Below, in pieces: positions 50,114 to 57,730 of a stretch of 64,000 nt of DNA. Source of the DNA: Oscillospiraceae bacterium (GTDB lineage: Bacteria; Bacillota; Clostridia; Oscillospirales; Acutalibacteraceae); contig CADARP010000008.1 of NCBI GenBank assembly GCA_902790325.1, positions 1-64,000 on the forward strand. The letters are read 5' to 3'. The first letter of the stretch is position 1. Each line of letters starts with the position of its first letter. Below the pieces are notes generated by a model. The model made no database searches. It was not told the origin of the DNA and was given only the letters and a program-made list of their open reading frames with translations. The translations under genes and the position numbers were made by a program.

Positions 50114-50142
50114 ATTATATCACCATTATTTTTACAAAGCAA
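50114..50142 (-). promoter_or_regulatory. Promoter of the DUF5060 glycosidase operon
   Basis: Minus strand TTGCTT (50142-50137), 17-nt spacer, TATAAT (50119-50114). Confidence 0.65.
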
Positions 50143-50222
50143 CAAAATTGTTCTCTTCTGCCTGAAAAATCCATCGCATCCGCTGCGTCTTCTCTTTCCG
50201 TATTCCTCTATTGTCCGCGCCG

Positions 50223-50255
50223 CAAAAAAAGAGGCTCACCTGAACGGTAAGCCCC
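50223..50255 (-). terminator. Terminator of the GH31 operon
   Basis: On the minus strand GGGGCTTACC pairs with GGTGAGCCTC (G-U pairs allowed) around a 5-nt loop, followed by TTTTTTT. Confidence 0.85.
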
Positions 50256-50260
50256 TGTGT

Positions 50261-52213
50261 TTATGCGTTCCGGAAACAATCCAGAACAGCCGCTCCCCGC
50301 CTGACAAATGCAACGAATTCGTCGATTTCCGCATGGATCGTATGCGTCCCGGGCGCATAGAGCGTCTGTGTCTTTGTCAGAATCCACTCGCCCTCGGGCA
50401 GATAGACGGTCTTCTCCGTCTGTCCCCGGTTGACGATGGGCGCGAACAGGATGTCGTCGCCGAACATATACTGTTCGTCCAGCGTCCGGCAGACCGCGTC
50501 GTCCGGAAAATCGAAAAACATCGGCCGCATGACGGGATACCCTTTTTCCGACGCGATGCGCATGTGCCGCTCGATATACGGCCGCAGCCGTTCGCGCAGG
50601 AATATCAGCTCTTTCAGAATGCGGAAATTGCGTTCTCCGAAACTCCAGATCTCATTCGGATCTCCGGTCGGCTCTTTCAGATCCCGCTTCCTCTCTGCGT
50701 GACGGATGCGGCTGCCGTGCAGCCGCATGACGGGACAGAACACGCCGTACTGGAACCAGCGGACGATCAGCTCGCGGAATTCCGCGCTTTCGATGTCGGC
50801 GCCCCAGAAACCGCCGATGTCCGTATTCCACCAGGGAATGCCGCACACGGCCATATTGAGTCCTGCCTTCACCTGTTGGGACAGGCTCTCGAATGTGGAC
50901 GGAATATCTCCGCTCCACACCAGCGCGCCGAATTTCTGTGCGCCGAGGTATGCCGCGCGGATCAGCGTGACCGGCGTTTCACCCGTTTTCGAGAAGCCGT
51001 CGTATGCCATCTGCGCATAGTAATACGGATACAGCAGTCCCATCTCGTCTCCCCGGCCGATATAAAACAGCAGGTTGTCGAAGTGCTCCGGGTGGATCTC
51101 CGGTTCCGCCTCGTCGAACCACAGCCCGTCCACACCGCAGTCGAGATAGTTTTCTTTCAGTTTCGAGAACACGTATTCTCTTGTCGCGGGATTGGTCACG
51201 TCGATCTCCGCCTGCGGGCCGTAAAAGTCGAACACGCGATCCTGCCCCTTCGTCGTGCGGATCAGCATGTTGTTCTCACACATGTGCCGATAGTTTTCGG
51301 ACGACGCGTTGACCGTCGGCCAGACGGATACGATCAGCTTCGTCCCCATCGCGTGCAGCGCGTCCGTCATTGCCTTTACGTCCGGCCAGTACTGCGGATC
51401 GAACCGATAATCGCCCTGCTCCGTCCAGTGGAAATAGTCGCAGACGACGGCAGAAAGCGGAATACCCTCGTCCCGGTACCGCCGCGCGACCGCCAGCAGA
51501 TCCTCCTGTGTTTCGTAGCGCAGGCGGCTCTGCCAGAACCCGGTCGCCCAATGCGGCATCACCGGCGCATGTCCGGTCAGATCTGCCAGCGCGGAACTGA
51601 CTTCTTTCGGATCTCCGGCGATCACCGCGTAGTCGATCTTGCGCGTCGCGTCCACGCTCCAGCGGGTTCTGTTCTCCGCCAGCTCCACATTGCCGATCGC
51701 AGGGTTGTTCCAAAGGAAGCCGTACCCGCGCGAAGAATAGACAAACGGGATCGTGCACTTCGCATTGACGTGCCGCAGATCAAACGCGCAGCCCTTCAGA
51801 TCGAGTTTCCCGCTCGCTTCGTGGCCGAGCCCGTAGAAATGCTCGCCGGCATTTGCGCGGAATGTGACTCTTGCCGCCCAGGAACCGTTCCGTCTCTCGT
51901 AGTGACGGTACCCGGTTTGGAACGCAAGTTCCGGCAGTTCCTCCAGTATCACGTCCGCATCCTTGTAAACCGTGATCTTGCCGTTCTGCTCGAGCTGCAT
52001 CCTGATGCGCCCGACAGTCAGAAATACGCAGTAATCCCGCTCCTCGATGCTGCAGTCGGCGTCGCGCGGCATAAGGGTGTAGTTCTCGTCAAACAGCCTG
52101 CAGTCTGGGAACGCCTCAAAACGGACGGCATTTTGATGGCACGGCGTGATCCGCACCAATTCGCCGCCGCGAGAAAAAATGATCTGACGGCCTTTTATCT
52201 CTATGTTCTTCAT
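50261..52213 (-). CDS. GH31 alpha-glycosidase (alpha-xylosidase/glucosidase type)
   Basis: 650 residues, cytoplasmic. The GH31 landmarks are clear: a YGLGHEASGKLDL N-domain, the TIM barrel beginning PVMPHWATGFWQSRLRY, nucleophile Asp367 in LWFDEAEPE, acid/base Asp436 in WSGDIPSTFE, and IPWWNTDIGGFWG. The WFDEAEPE form and GFWQSR resemble YicI-like alpha-xylosidases, which act on xyloglucan fragments. GAGAGGAGAG precedes the ATG. It follows an alpha/beta hydrolase by 15 nt in one operon and may remove side-chain sugars before the GH3 enzymes. Confidence 0.92.
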   Translation of the reverse strand: MKNIEIKGRQIIFSRGGELVRITPCHQNAVRFEAFPDCRLFDENYTLMPRDADCSIEERDYCVFLTVGRIRMQLEQNGKITVYKDADVILEELPELAFQTGYRHYERRNGSWAARVTFRANAGEHFYGLGHEASGKLDLKGCAFDLRHVNAKCTIPFVYSSRGYGFLWNNPAIGNVELAENRTRWSVDATRKIDYAVIAGDPKEVSSALADLTGHAPVMPHWATGFWQSRLRYETQEDLLAVARRYRDEGIPLSAVVCDYFHWTEQGDYRFDPQYWPDVKAMTDALHAMGTKLIVSVWPTVNASSENYRHMCENNMLIRTTKGQDRVFDFYGPQAEIDVTNPATREYVFSKLKENYLDCGVDGLWFDEAEPEIHPEHFDNLLFYIGRGDEMGLLYPYYYAQMAYDGFSKTGETPVTLIRAAYLGAQKFGALVWSGDIPSTFESLSQQVKAGLNMAVCGIPWWNTDIGGFWGADIESAEFRELIVRWFQYGVFCPVMRLHGSRIRHAERKRDLKEPTGDPNEIWSFGERNFRILKELIFLRERLRPYIERHMRIASEKGYPVMRPMFFDFPDDAVCRTLDEQYMFGDDILFAPIVNRGQTEKTVYLPEGEWILTKTQTLYAPGTHTIHAEIDEFVAFVRRGAAVLDCFRNA

Positions 52214-52228
52214 TCGCTCTCCTCTCTC

Positions 52229-53032
52229 CTACCGGTTCAAAAATCGCAGCAGACGCTCCGGATAGTCCGCGGCGGTATCGTAAGCCGCGTGTCCGCAGCC
52301 GTCGTACATGTAGAGTTCGCAGTCCGGCCGCCCGCCGAGACACCGCATGATCTGCAAGGCGGCGTCCGCGCCTATCACCCGGTCGTCCGAAGAGCCGATC
52401 ACAAGCACAGGACAAGCAATCCTGTGCAGTTCCTGCGTCACGTCAAAGTCCCGCATGCCTTCCGCCAGACAGACAAAGCGTTTCAAGTCGTCCTTCGTGA
52501 CGGATTCTGCGGCGGCGGCAAAATATGCCCGCGACCGTTCATACACTTCCGGCGGGTACAGCGCCTGTGCGAACGCGGCAAACAGATCGTCCGTCCTTTC
52601 CTCTTTTGCAAGCCGAACCCAATCGCCGACCGCTTGATACCGTTCCGGCGTCACGCATGCAGCCGTGGAACCGAGAACCAGTTTCCGCACAAGTTCCGGC
52701 CGGTCGATTGCAATTTGCATGGCGATCATGCCGCCCTGAGACGCACCGAAAATACTCGTCTGATCCAGTTCCAGCGCCCGAAGCGCTTGCGCAGTGTCGC
52801 GCGCCATCGCACGCACCGGATATGTGTCGGGCAAGTCCTTCCTGCGGTCAAATACATAGACGGTGAAATCGTCCGTCAAAGGCCGGTATGCCGCGGCGAC
52901 GGCGTCTGCACTGTCCATGACGCTCCGCAAACCGAGCCCCGGCAGGATTGCCAGCGTTTCCCGTCCGCGTCCGAACCGGAAAAACTCCATTGTAAAACCA
53001 TCTGTCTGTACGCTTTGCGTCGGTATCGGCAT
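52229..53032 (-). CDS. Alpha/beta hydrolase
   Basis: 267 residues from the ATG (a GTG six bases earlier is possible). The nucleophile elbow GASQGGM has Ser near 98, and an Asp follows in LVIGSSDDRVIG and a His in GCGHAAYD. AILPGLGLRS near 30 is the oxyanion loop. The size and shape are those of 3-oxoadipate-enol-lactonase-like esterases. GGGAGG lies 10 nt before the ATG. First gene of the GH31 operon; it might remove acyl groups from sugars, but the substrate is unknown. Confidence 0.85.
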   Translation of the reverse strand: MPIPTQSVQTDGFTMEFFRFGRGRETLAILPGLGLRSVMDSADAVAAAYRPLTDDFTVYVFDRRKDLPDTYPVRAMARDTAQALRALELDQTSIFGASQGGMIAMQIAIDRPELVRKLVLGSTAACVTPERYQAVGDWVRLAKEERTDDLFAAFAQALYPPEVYERSRAYFAAAAESVTKDDLKRFVCLAEGMRDFDVTQELHRIACPVLVIGSSDDRVIGADAALQIMRCLGGRPDCELYMYDGCGHAAYDTAADYPERLLRFLNR

Positions 53033-53148
53033 CGGCACGCATCCTCCCCGTTTCTTCCTTCTTTGTCATTATACCATCTGCACGGCTTTTTACAAGACCG
53101 TATCTCTCGATCGACCGCATACAGCGCGTGCGGCATATACAAACAGAA

Positions 53149-53187
53149 TCCGGCGCAAGAACAGGCTGACCTGCTTTTGCGCCGGGT
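53149..53187 (-). terminator. Terminator of the redox/hydrolase operon
   Basis: CCGGCGCAAGAACAGG (53150-53165) pairs with CCTGCTTTTGCGCCGG (53170-53185), allowing one bulge. It belongs to the CCGGYRCAAA hairpin group. Confidence 0.75.
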
Positions 53188-53224
53188 TCGGTATCCGACT
53201 GCGTATGTCACGCGCGGGATGTGT

Positions 53225-54223
53225 TTATTTCAGATTCTCCGAAAAGAACGCCGTCAGTTTATCGAACGGGATGGCATCCCTGCCGCCGCCGTCATAGAGA
53301 TCGGTATGTACCGTATCCGGCAGGATCAGCAGTTCTTTGTTGTCTGCAAATTTGCTGTTCTTCACCATGTCGGCATAGGCGTCACGGCTGAAGTAGCAGG
53401 AATGCGCTTTCTCGCCGTGGACGAGCAGCACTGCGGAACGGATCTCGCTGCTGTACTGCAGGATCGGCTGATTGATGAAGGATTCGCAGCCGATGACGTT
53501 CCAGCCGCCGTTGGAATTGAGCGAACGCGGATGGTACCCGCGCGGTGTTTTGTAGTAGTCGTAGTAATCCTTGACAAAAAACGGCGCGTCCTCCGGCAGC
53601 GGATCGACCACACCGCCGCCGAGCTTGTATTCGCCCGCCTTCAAATCCGCAAGCCGCTGCGCGCACATGGCCGCTTTTGCCTGATAGCGCGCCTCTTCGC
53701 TGTCGGCGGAATCGAAATAACCCTTTGCATTGACGCGCGTCATGTCGTACATCGTCACGGCAGCCGTTGCCTTGACGCGGGTGTCGAGCGCCGCGGCGTT
53801 GATCGCCATACCGCCCCAGCCGCAGATGCCAATGATCCCGATGCGGTCTGCATCCACGCTTTCGTGCAGGGACAGAAAATCGACCGCCGCCATGAAATCT
53901 TCGGTGTTGATGTCGGGTGACGCCATGTAGCGCACGTTACCGCCGCTCTCGCCGGTAAAAGACGGATCAAACGCGACCGTCAGGAAACCGCGCTGTGCCA
54001 TCGTCTGTGCATACAGGCCGGAACACTGCTCCTTGACCGCGCCGAACGGACCGCTGACCGCGATCGCCGGGAGCTTGCCTTCCGCGTTCTTCAGCACATA
54101 CATGTCTGCCGCCAGCGTGATGCCGTAGCGGTTGACGAACGTCACCTTGCTGTGGTCGACCTTGTCACTCTTTGGGAACGTCTTGTCCCATTCTTGTGTA
54201 AGCGCAAGATTTTCTTTTCGCAT
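53225..54223 (-). CDS. Alpha/beta hydrolase with Cys nucleophile
   Basis: 332 residues of the dienelactone-hydrolase-like/BAAT superfamily. The elbow is GIIGICGWGGMA with Cys134 in place of Ser, and the partners are Asp in LVHGEKAHSC and His in PDTVHTDLYD. The opening KVTFVNRYGITLAADMYVLKN is that of X-Pro dipeptidyl/acyl hydrolase types. A Cys nucleophile is known in dienelactone hydrolases. It is the last gene of the operon beginning at 56618 and lies 16 nt after the flavin reductase gene. Confidence 0.85.
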   Translation of the reverse strand: MRKENLALTQEWDKTFPKSDKVDHSKVTFVNRYGITLAADMYVLKNAEGKLPAIAVSGPFGAVKEQCSGLYAQTMAQRGFLTVAFDPSFTGESGGNVRYMASPDINTEDFMAAVDFLSLHESVDADRIGIIGICGWGGMAINAAALDTRVKATAAVTMYDMTRVNAKGYFDSADSEEARYQAKAAMCAQRLADLKAGEYKLGGGVVDPLPEDAPFFVKDYYDYYKTPRGYHPRSLNSNGGWNVIGCESFINQPILQYSSEIRSAVLLVHGEKAHSCYFSRDAYADMVKNSKFADNKELLILPDTVHTDLYDGGGRDAIPFDKLTAFFSENLK

Positions 54224-54239
54224 TTTCGTTCCGCCTTTC

Positions 54240-54803
54240 TTATTTCAGCTTCAATCCGTCTTTGAACGCGTCGCCGACTCTGCCGCCGACTTTGTAATAG
54301 CCGTGCGTATAGGGATCGAATGCGATTGCTTCCAGCGCGTCGATATCGACCTTGCCGTCCTTCATGCACGCATCCTCCACGGTCGTGCGCAGCACCTTGC
54401 CGATCACGCCGAGACCGGTATCGTCGCTCTGATACTCCGAGAAAGCGCATTCGATTGCGATCGGCAGCTCGTTGATGACCGGCGCATCCACAAGATCCGA
54501 TTTTGCATACGTCATGCCGGACTTTTTGAACTTCTCCGGCTCCTGATTCCCGTGCACCACGCCGAACCAGTCGGCTTCGATGACGTGCTTCGCATCGGCG
54601 ATATGCACCACAAAGCCCTTGCGCGCCTTGATGTTCTGGACGGTTGTGTGCGTCTCGGACAGATTCAGCGCAACCATATCGCGCGAGAGCATCGTCCCCC
54701 ACGCCGCGTTCATCACGTCGACCGTACCGTCTTCATTGAACGTGGAAATGAGAAGCACCGGCATCGGGAAAATGGCCTCTGTCGTTTTGATCTGCTGTTT
54801 CAT
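54240..54803 (-). CDS. Flavin reductase-like FMN-binding protein
   Basis: 187 residues of the split-barrel flavin reductase family: MPVLLISTFNEDGTVDVMNAAWGTM, LSRDMVALNLSETHTTVQNIKARKG and VVHIADA are FMN-binding elements, with GKVLRTTVED near 135. Such proteins reduce or bind FMN and often work with flavodoxin-like partners; here one lies directly upstream. Operon member, 29 nt after that gene. Confidence 0.87.
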   Translation of the reverse strand: MKQQIKTTEAIFPMPVLLISTFNEDGTVDVMNAAWGTMLSRDMVALNLSETHTTVQNIKARKGFVVHIADAKHVIEADWFGVVHGNQEPEKFKKSGMTYAKSDLVDAPVINELPIAIECAFSEYQSDDTGLGVIGKVLRTTVEDACMKDGKVDIDALEAIAFDPYTHGYYKVGGRVGDAFKDGLKLK

Positions 54804-54832
54804 AGTCTTTGCTCCTTTTTGTGTCGTTTTCT

Positions 54833-55375
54833 TTATTCTATGTTCTTTCCGAACGCATATGCGCGAGTCTGCGCGTCCTGTGTGTCAGCCGCTTCGCCGG
54901 CGTCCGTGATCCCGCCGCAAAACAGAGAACCGACAAACTCCGCTTTCTCAAAGCAGTCGACCCATCCCTGCAGACCGCTGACGGCTTTTTCGGGCACTTC
55001 GTCCTCGTCCTCCGCCGCCACAGACAGCATGTACACCTTGCGGAATTTGTAGTCCGAGGGATACAGGGGGTTGAGCCGGTCGAGCAGCGTCTTCATCTGT
55101 CCGCACATTTCGTAGTAGTAGATCGGTGTGACAAACACAAGAGCATCTGCATTTTTTACTTTTTTCGCGATCTCGACCGCATCGTCGTTCAGAACGCATT
55201 TTTGGGTTTTCTGGCAAGAAAGACAGCCGATGCAAAAACGCAGTTCCTTCCCCTTGAGCGAAACAAGTTCCACATCGTGTCCGGCGTCCTTTGCGCCCTG
55301 TATCAAGTTGTCTGCCAGAACGTCAGAATTGCTTTTTGCCCGCAGGCTGGTCGTGATGACAAGTACTTTGCTCAT
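54833..55375 (-). CDS. NADPH-dependent FMN reductase/flavodoxin-like protein
   Basis: 180 residues with the flavodoxin fold: VLVITTSLRAKSNSDVLADNL (FMN phosphate loop), CIGCLSCQKTQKC (Cys motif as in iron-sulfur flavoproteins, but only partly conserved), and FVTPIYYYEMCGQMKTLLDR (FMN ring loop). It may reduce quinones or electrophiles. It is 14 nt after the dockerin-type gene in the operon. Confidence 0.88.
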   Translation of the reverse strand: MSKVLVITTSLRAKSNSDVLADNLIQGAKDAGHDVELVSLKGKELRFCIGCLSCQKTQKCVLNDDAVEIAKKVKNADALVFVTPIYYYEMCGQMKTLLDRLNPLYPSDYKFRKVYMLSVAAEDEDEVPEKAVSGLQGWVDCFEKAEFVGSLFCGGITDAGEAADTQDAQTRAYAFGKNIE

Positions 55376-55389
55376 ATTTGTTCCTCCGT

Positions 55390-56034
55390 TTATTTCATGG
55401 TGATCGTAATCGTTACATTTCCGTTTGACAGTAGTTCTGCCATCTCCGCAGCAGTCTTATCGGTCACTTTACCCAGACGCGTATATGCCCACGTGTTGGA
55501 GCCGTAGAAAACGACCATCTGATTGCCGGAATACAGCACGATGTCGCCCGCGCCCGTCGTCACGCGTACATCGTTACGCGGCAGATTTGTTCCGATGGAG
55601 CCGACCTGCTCAAATCCGCCGTACATCGACATGCTGATCGTCAGCGGCGCATCTTTCACCAGTTCGCGCAGCGCGTCGACCGATTCGTTATCCTCCCACT
55701 GCACCGCGACGGGCGTCTCTCCGATCTGCATGGTCATCTGTTTTTCCTCCTGTGCCGTCTGCAGCGTCACATCATAGCCGCCTGCGAGATAGCGGGATAT
55801 TTGCGCGGTATCCTTCAGCGTCACGTCTCCGTCCGCATCCACGTCGGCCGCTTTCTCGTCGATCTGCACATTCCAGCCGCCCGCCAGATGACGCAGCGTC
55901 AAAACCACATCGCGCAGATTTACAACGCCGTTGCCGTCCGCGTCTCCCGCAACGCGCTGCACGGCAATCGCAGAGACCGAAACACCGGCAACCAGAACAC
56001 AGCAGATCGTAATCCACAGAATCGCTTTTTTCAT
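55390..56034 (-). CDS. Exported dockerin - cyclophilin-like protein
   Basis: 214 residues. A short signal sequence (AILWITICCVLVAGVSVSAIA) is followed by a type I dockerin (about 30-95): two Ca-binding repeats, GDADGNGVVNLRDVVLTLRHLAG and VDADGDVTLKDTAQISRYLAG. The C-terminal ~110 residues form a cyclophilin-like domain of the bacterial DUF369 type (MQIGETPVAVQWEDNES, GGFEQVGSIGTNLP, DIVLYSGNQMVVFYG). Dockerins bind cohesins of scaffold proteins; none is visible in this window. Its stop/start overlaps the acetyltransferase gene by 4 nt. An exported protein inside an otherwise cytoplasmic operon is unusual. Confidence 0.85.
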   Translation of the reverse strand: MKKAILWITICCVLVAGVSVSAIAVQRVAGDADGNGVVNLRDVVLTLRHLAGGWNVQIDEKAADVDADGDVTLKDTAQISRYLAGGYDVTLQTAQEEKQMTMQIGETPVAVQWEDNESVDALRELVKDAPLTISMSMYGGFEQVGSIGTNLPRNDVRVTTGAGDIVLYSGNQMVVFYGSNTWAYTRLGKVTDKTAAEMAELLSNGNVTITITMK

Positions 56035-56618
56035 GATGCATCCTCCTCAACAACGTCTATTCTTTTGATAAACCGCGCAGGCACACCGCCCACCACCGTG
56101 TTGGATGCGACATCCTTGGTTACCACGGCGCCCGCCGCCACGACCGCACCGTCACCGATCGTGACGCCGGGCAGGATCGTGCAGTTGGCGCCGATCCACA
56201 CCCGCGATCCGATATGCACAGGCAGCGGGTGCAGATTCGCCCGCTTCTCGGGCTGCAGATCGTGGTTGAGCGTGGCAATGACCGTCTTCGGGCCGATCAG
56301 GGCATAGTCGCCGATCGTCACGCCGCCCTGATCCTGAAACTGGCAGCCCGCGTTGATGAACACGCCCCTGCCGATGCGGGTGTTTTTGCCGCAGTCTGTA
56401 TAAAACGGCGGAAACAAACCGAGATCCTCTCCGCAGCCGCCGTTCGTCAATTCCTGCATCAGCGCGCGCAGTTCCTGCGGTGTGTGATAAGCGCCGTTGA
56501 TCTCCGCCGTGATCCGCAGCGCCTGCTGCGAAAGCTCGTGCATTTTCAGATGCACTTCACTGTTTGCCGTCACTTCCGCCTGCGAGCGCATGGCGTCCAG
56601 AAATTCCGCAAGTTCCAT
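56031..56618 (-). CDS. Sugar O-acetyltransferase (maltose/galactoside acetyltransferase family)
   Basis: 195 residues with the left-handed beta-helix of hexapeptide transferases: GRGVFINAGCQFQDQGG, IGPKTVIATLNHDLQPEKR (catalytic His in NHD), IGANCTILPGVTIGDGAVVAAGAVVTKD. It transfers acetyl from acetyl-CoA to a sugar hydroxyl. First gene of the operon that runs to 53225, with a good promoter and a divergent LysR gene. Confidence 0.92.
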   Translation of the reverse strand: MELAEFLDAMRSQAEVTANSEVHLKMHELSQQALRITAEINGAYHTPQELRALMQELTNGGCGEDLGLFPPFYTDCGKNTRIGRGVFINAGCQFQDQGGVTIGDYALIGPKTVIATLNHDLQPEKRANLHPLPVHIGSRVWIGANCTILPGVTIGDGAVVAAGAVVTKDVASNTVVGGVPARFIKRIDVVEEDAS

Positions 56619-56651
56619 ATTGTCTGCCCTTCCTTGTCCTGTTCTGACTCT

Positions 56652-56713
56652 ATTATACGCGTTCTTTCTTCTATAATCAAATACTTGTTTTCTATGCGTT
56701 CCTATGCTATAAT
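56652..56713. promoter_or_regulatory. Divergent promoters: acetyltransferase operon and LysR gene
   Basis: Minus strand: TTGATT (56680-56675), 17-nt spacer, TATAAT (56657-56652). Plus strand: TTGTTT (56685-56690), 17-nt spacer, TATAAT (56708-56713) preceded by TATGC. The two -35 boxes lie side by side, a usual LysR target layout. Confidence 0.75.
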
Positions 56714-56744
56714 TGAATAGGAGAAAGACAAGGAGGCCACAGAT

Positions 56745-57605
56745 ATGGATATACGAACGATGCAGTATTATTTAGCCGTTGTCCGCGAGGGTACGATCTC
56801 TGCGGCTGCGCAAGCGCTGCATATTGCGCAGCCGTCTCTGTCCAGACAGATGAAAGAGCTGGAGCAGGAGCTCGGCGCGCCGCTGTTCGTGCGCGGCAAC
56901 CGGAAGATCACGCTGACGGAAGAAGGCGTTGTCCTGCGCAGACGCGCCGAAGAAATGGTGCATCTGATGCAGATGACGCAGGAAGAGATCACGCAGATCA
57001 AAAACCACGTTTCCGGTGCGGTACGCATCGGCGCGGGCGAATCGGCGTCTTTTCATTACCTGTCCCGCACGGCGAGCAGTCTTGCCAAAAAGTATCCAGA
57101 CGTCCGTTTTCATATCACCAGCGGCGATACGCAGGATTTGATGGATGCGCTGACGGACGGCCTGATCGACTTTGCGGTCATTTTCACAGAAGTCGATCAC
57201 GAGCTGTACCAATCCATCCCGCTGCCGGAAAACGACCGGTTCGGCGTATTGATGCCCAGGGATCACCCGCTTGCGCGGAAAGAGACTGTGCGAATCGGCG
57301 ATCTCAAAGGTTATCCCGTGATCCTGTCGAGGGCGCACGCTGCCGTGATCATGGGCTCGAAGGCGTTTTCGGGTCTGGACGTTGTGGCGACATACAATCT
57401 GATCTACAATGCGTCTTTGCTGGTGGAGGACGGTCTCGGACTGGCTGTCGCGTTCGACGGCTTGATCCGCTGCACCGAAGACAGCCCGCTCGCGTTTCGG
57501 CCGCTCGTGCCGGAAATCCCGGCGACCGGCAGGCTGATCTGGAAAAAGTTCCAGACCTTCTCTCCCGCCGCACAGTTGTTCATCGACACGCTCCGCGACG
57601 TCTGA
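56745..57605 (+). CDS. LysR-family transcriptional regulator (divergent from redox/hydrolase operon)
   Basis: 286 residues. DNA-binding domain at 1-60 (MDIRTMQYYLAVVREGTISAAA, LSRQMKELEQELG, FVRGNRKITLTEEG) and effector domain (SGAVRIGAGESASFHYL to the C-terminus). AGGAGG precedes the ATG. It should control the operon 56618-53225 through the shared promoter region. A similar arrangement, LysR facing a flavodoxin operon, occurs at 18813-18923. Confidence 0.9.
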   Translation: MDIRTMQYYLAVVREGTISAAAQALHIAQPSLSRQMKELEQELGAPLFVRGNRKITLTEEGVVLRRRAEEMVHLMQMTQEEITQIKNHVSGAVRIGAGESASFHYLSRTASSLAKKYPDVRFHITSGDTQDLMDALTDGLIDFAVIFTEVDHELYQSIPLPENDRFGVLMPRDHPLARKETVRIGDLKGYPVILSRAHAAVIMGSKAFSGLDVVATYNLIYNASLLVEDGLGLAVAFDGLIRCTEDSPLAFRPLVPEIPATGRLIWKKFQTFSPAAQLFIDTLRDV

Positions 57606-57630
57606 CCCGCGGCGAAAAGGCAATACACAG

Positions 57631-57672
57631 CCGGCACAAAAGAACGTATCCGATGCGTTTCTTTTGTGCCGG
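57631..57672. terminator. Terminator between convergent LysR and Cthe_2159-type genes
   Basis: CCGGCACAAAAGAACG (57631-57646) pairs with CGTTTCTTTTGTGCCGG (57656-57672) with one bulged T. Same hairpin group as at 23005, 24822 and 53149. Confidence 0.8.
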
Positions 57673-57730
57673 TTTCGCCATAATGGGATGATTTTATACG
57701 TTGAAACACGATGCGCTGTTTGGTCCGGAT

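Noticed and set aside
50069-53920. A 1283-codon open frame on the plus strand
   Set aside because: Antisense to the GH31 and alpha/beta hydrolase genes, whose catalytic motifs are clear; the frame itself shows no family.
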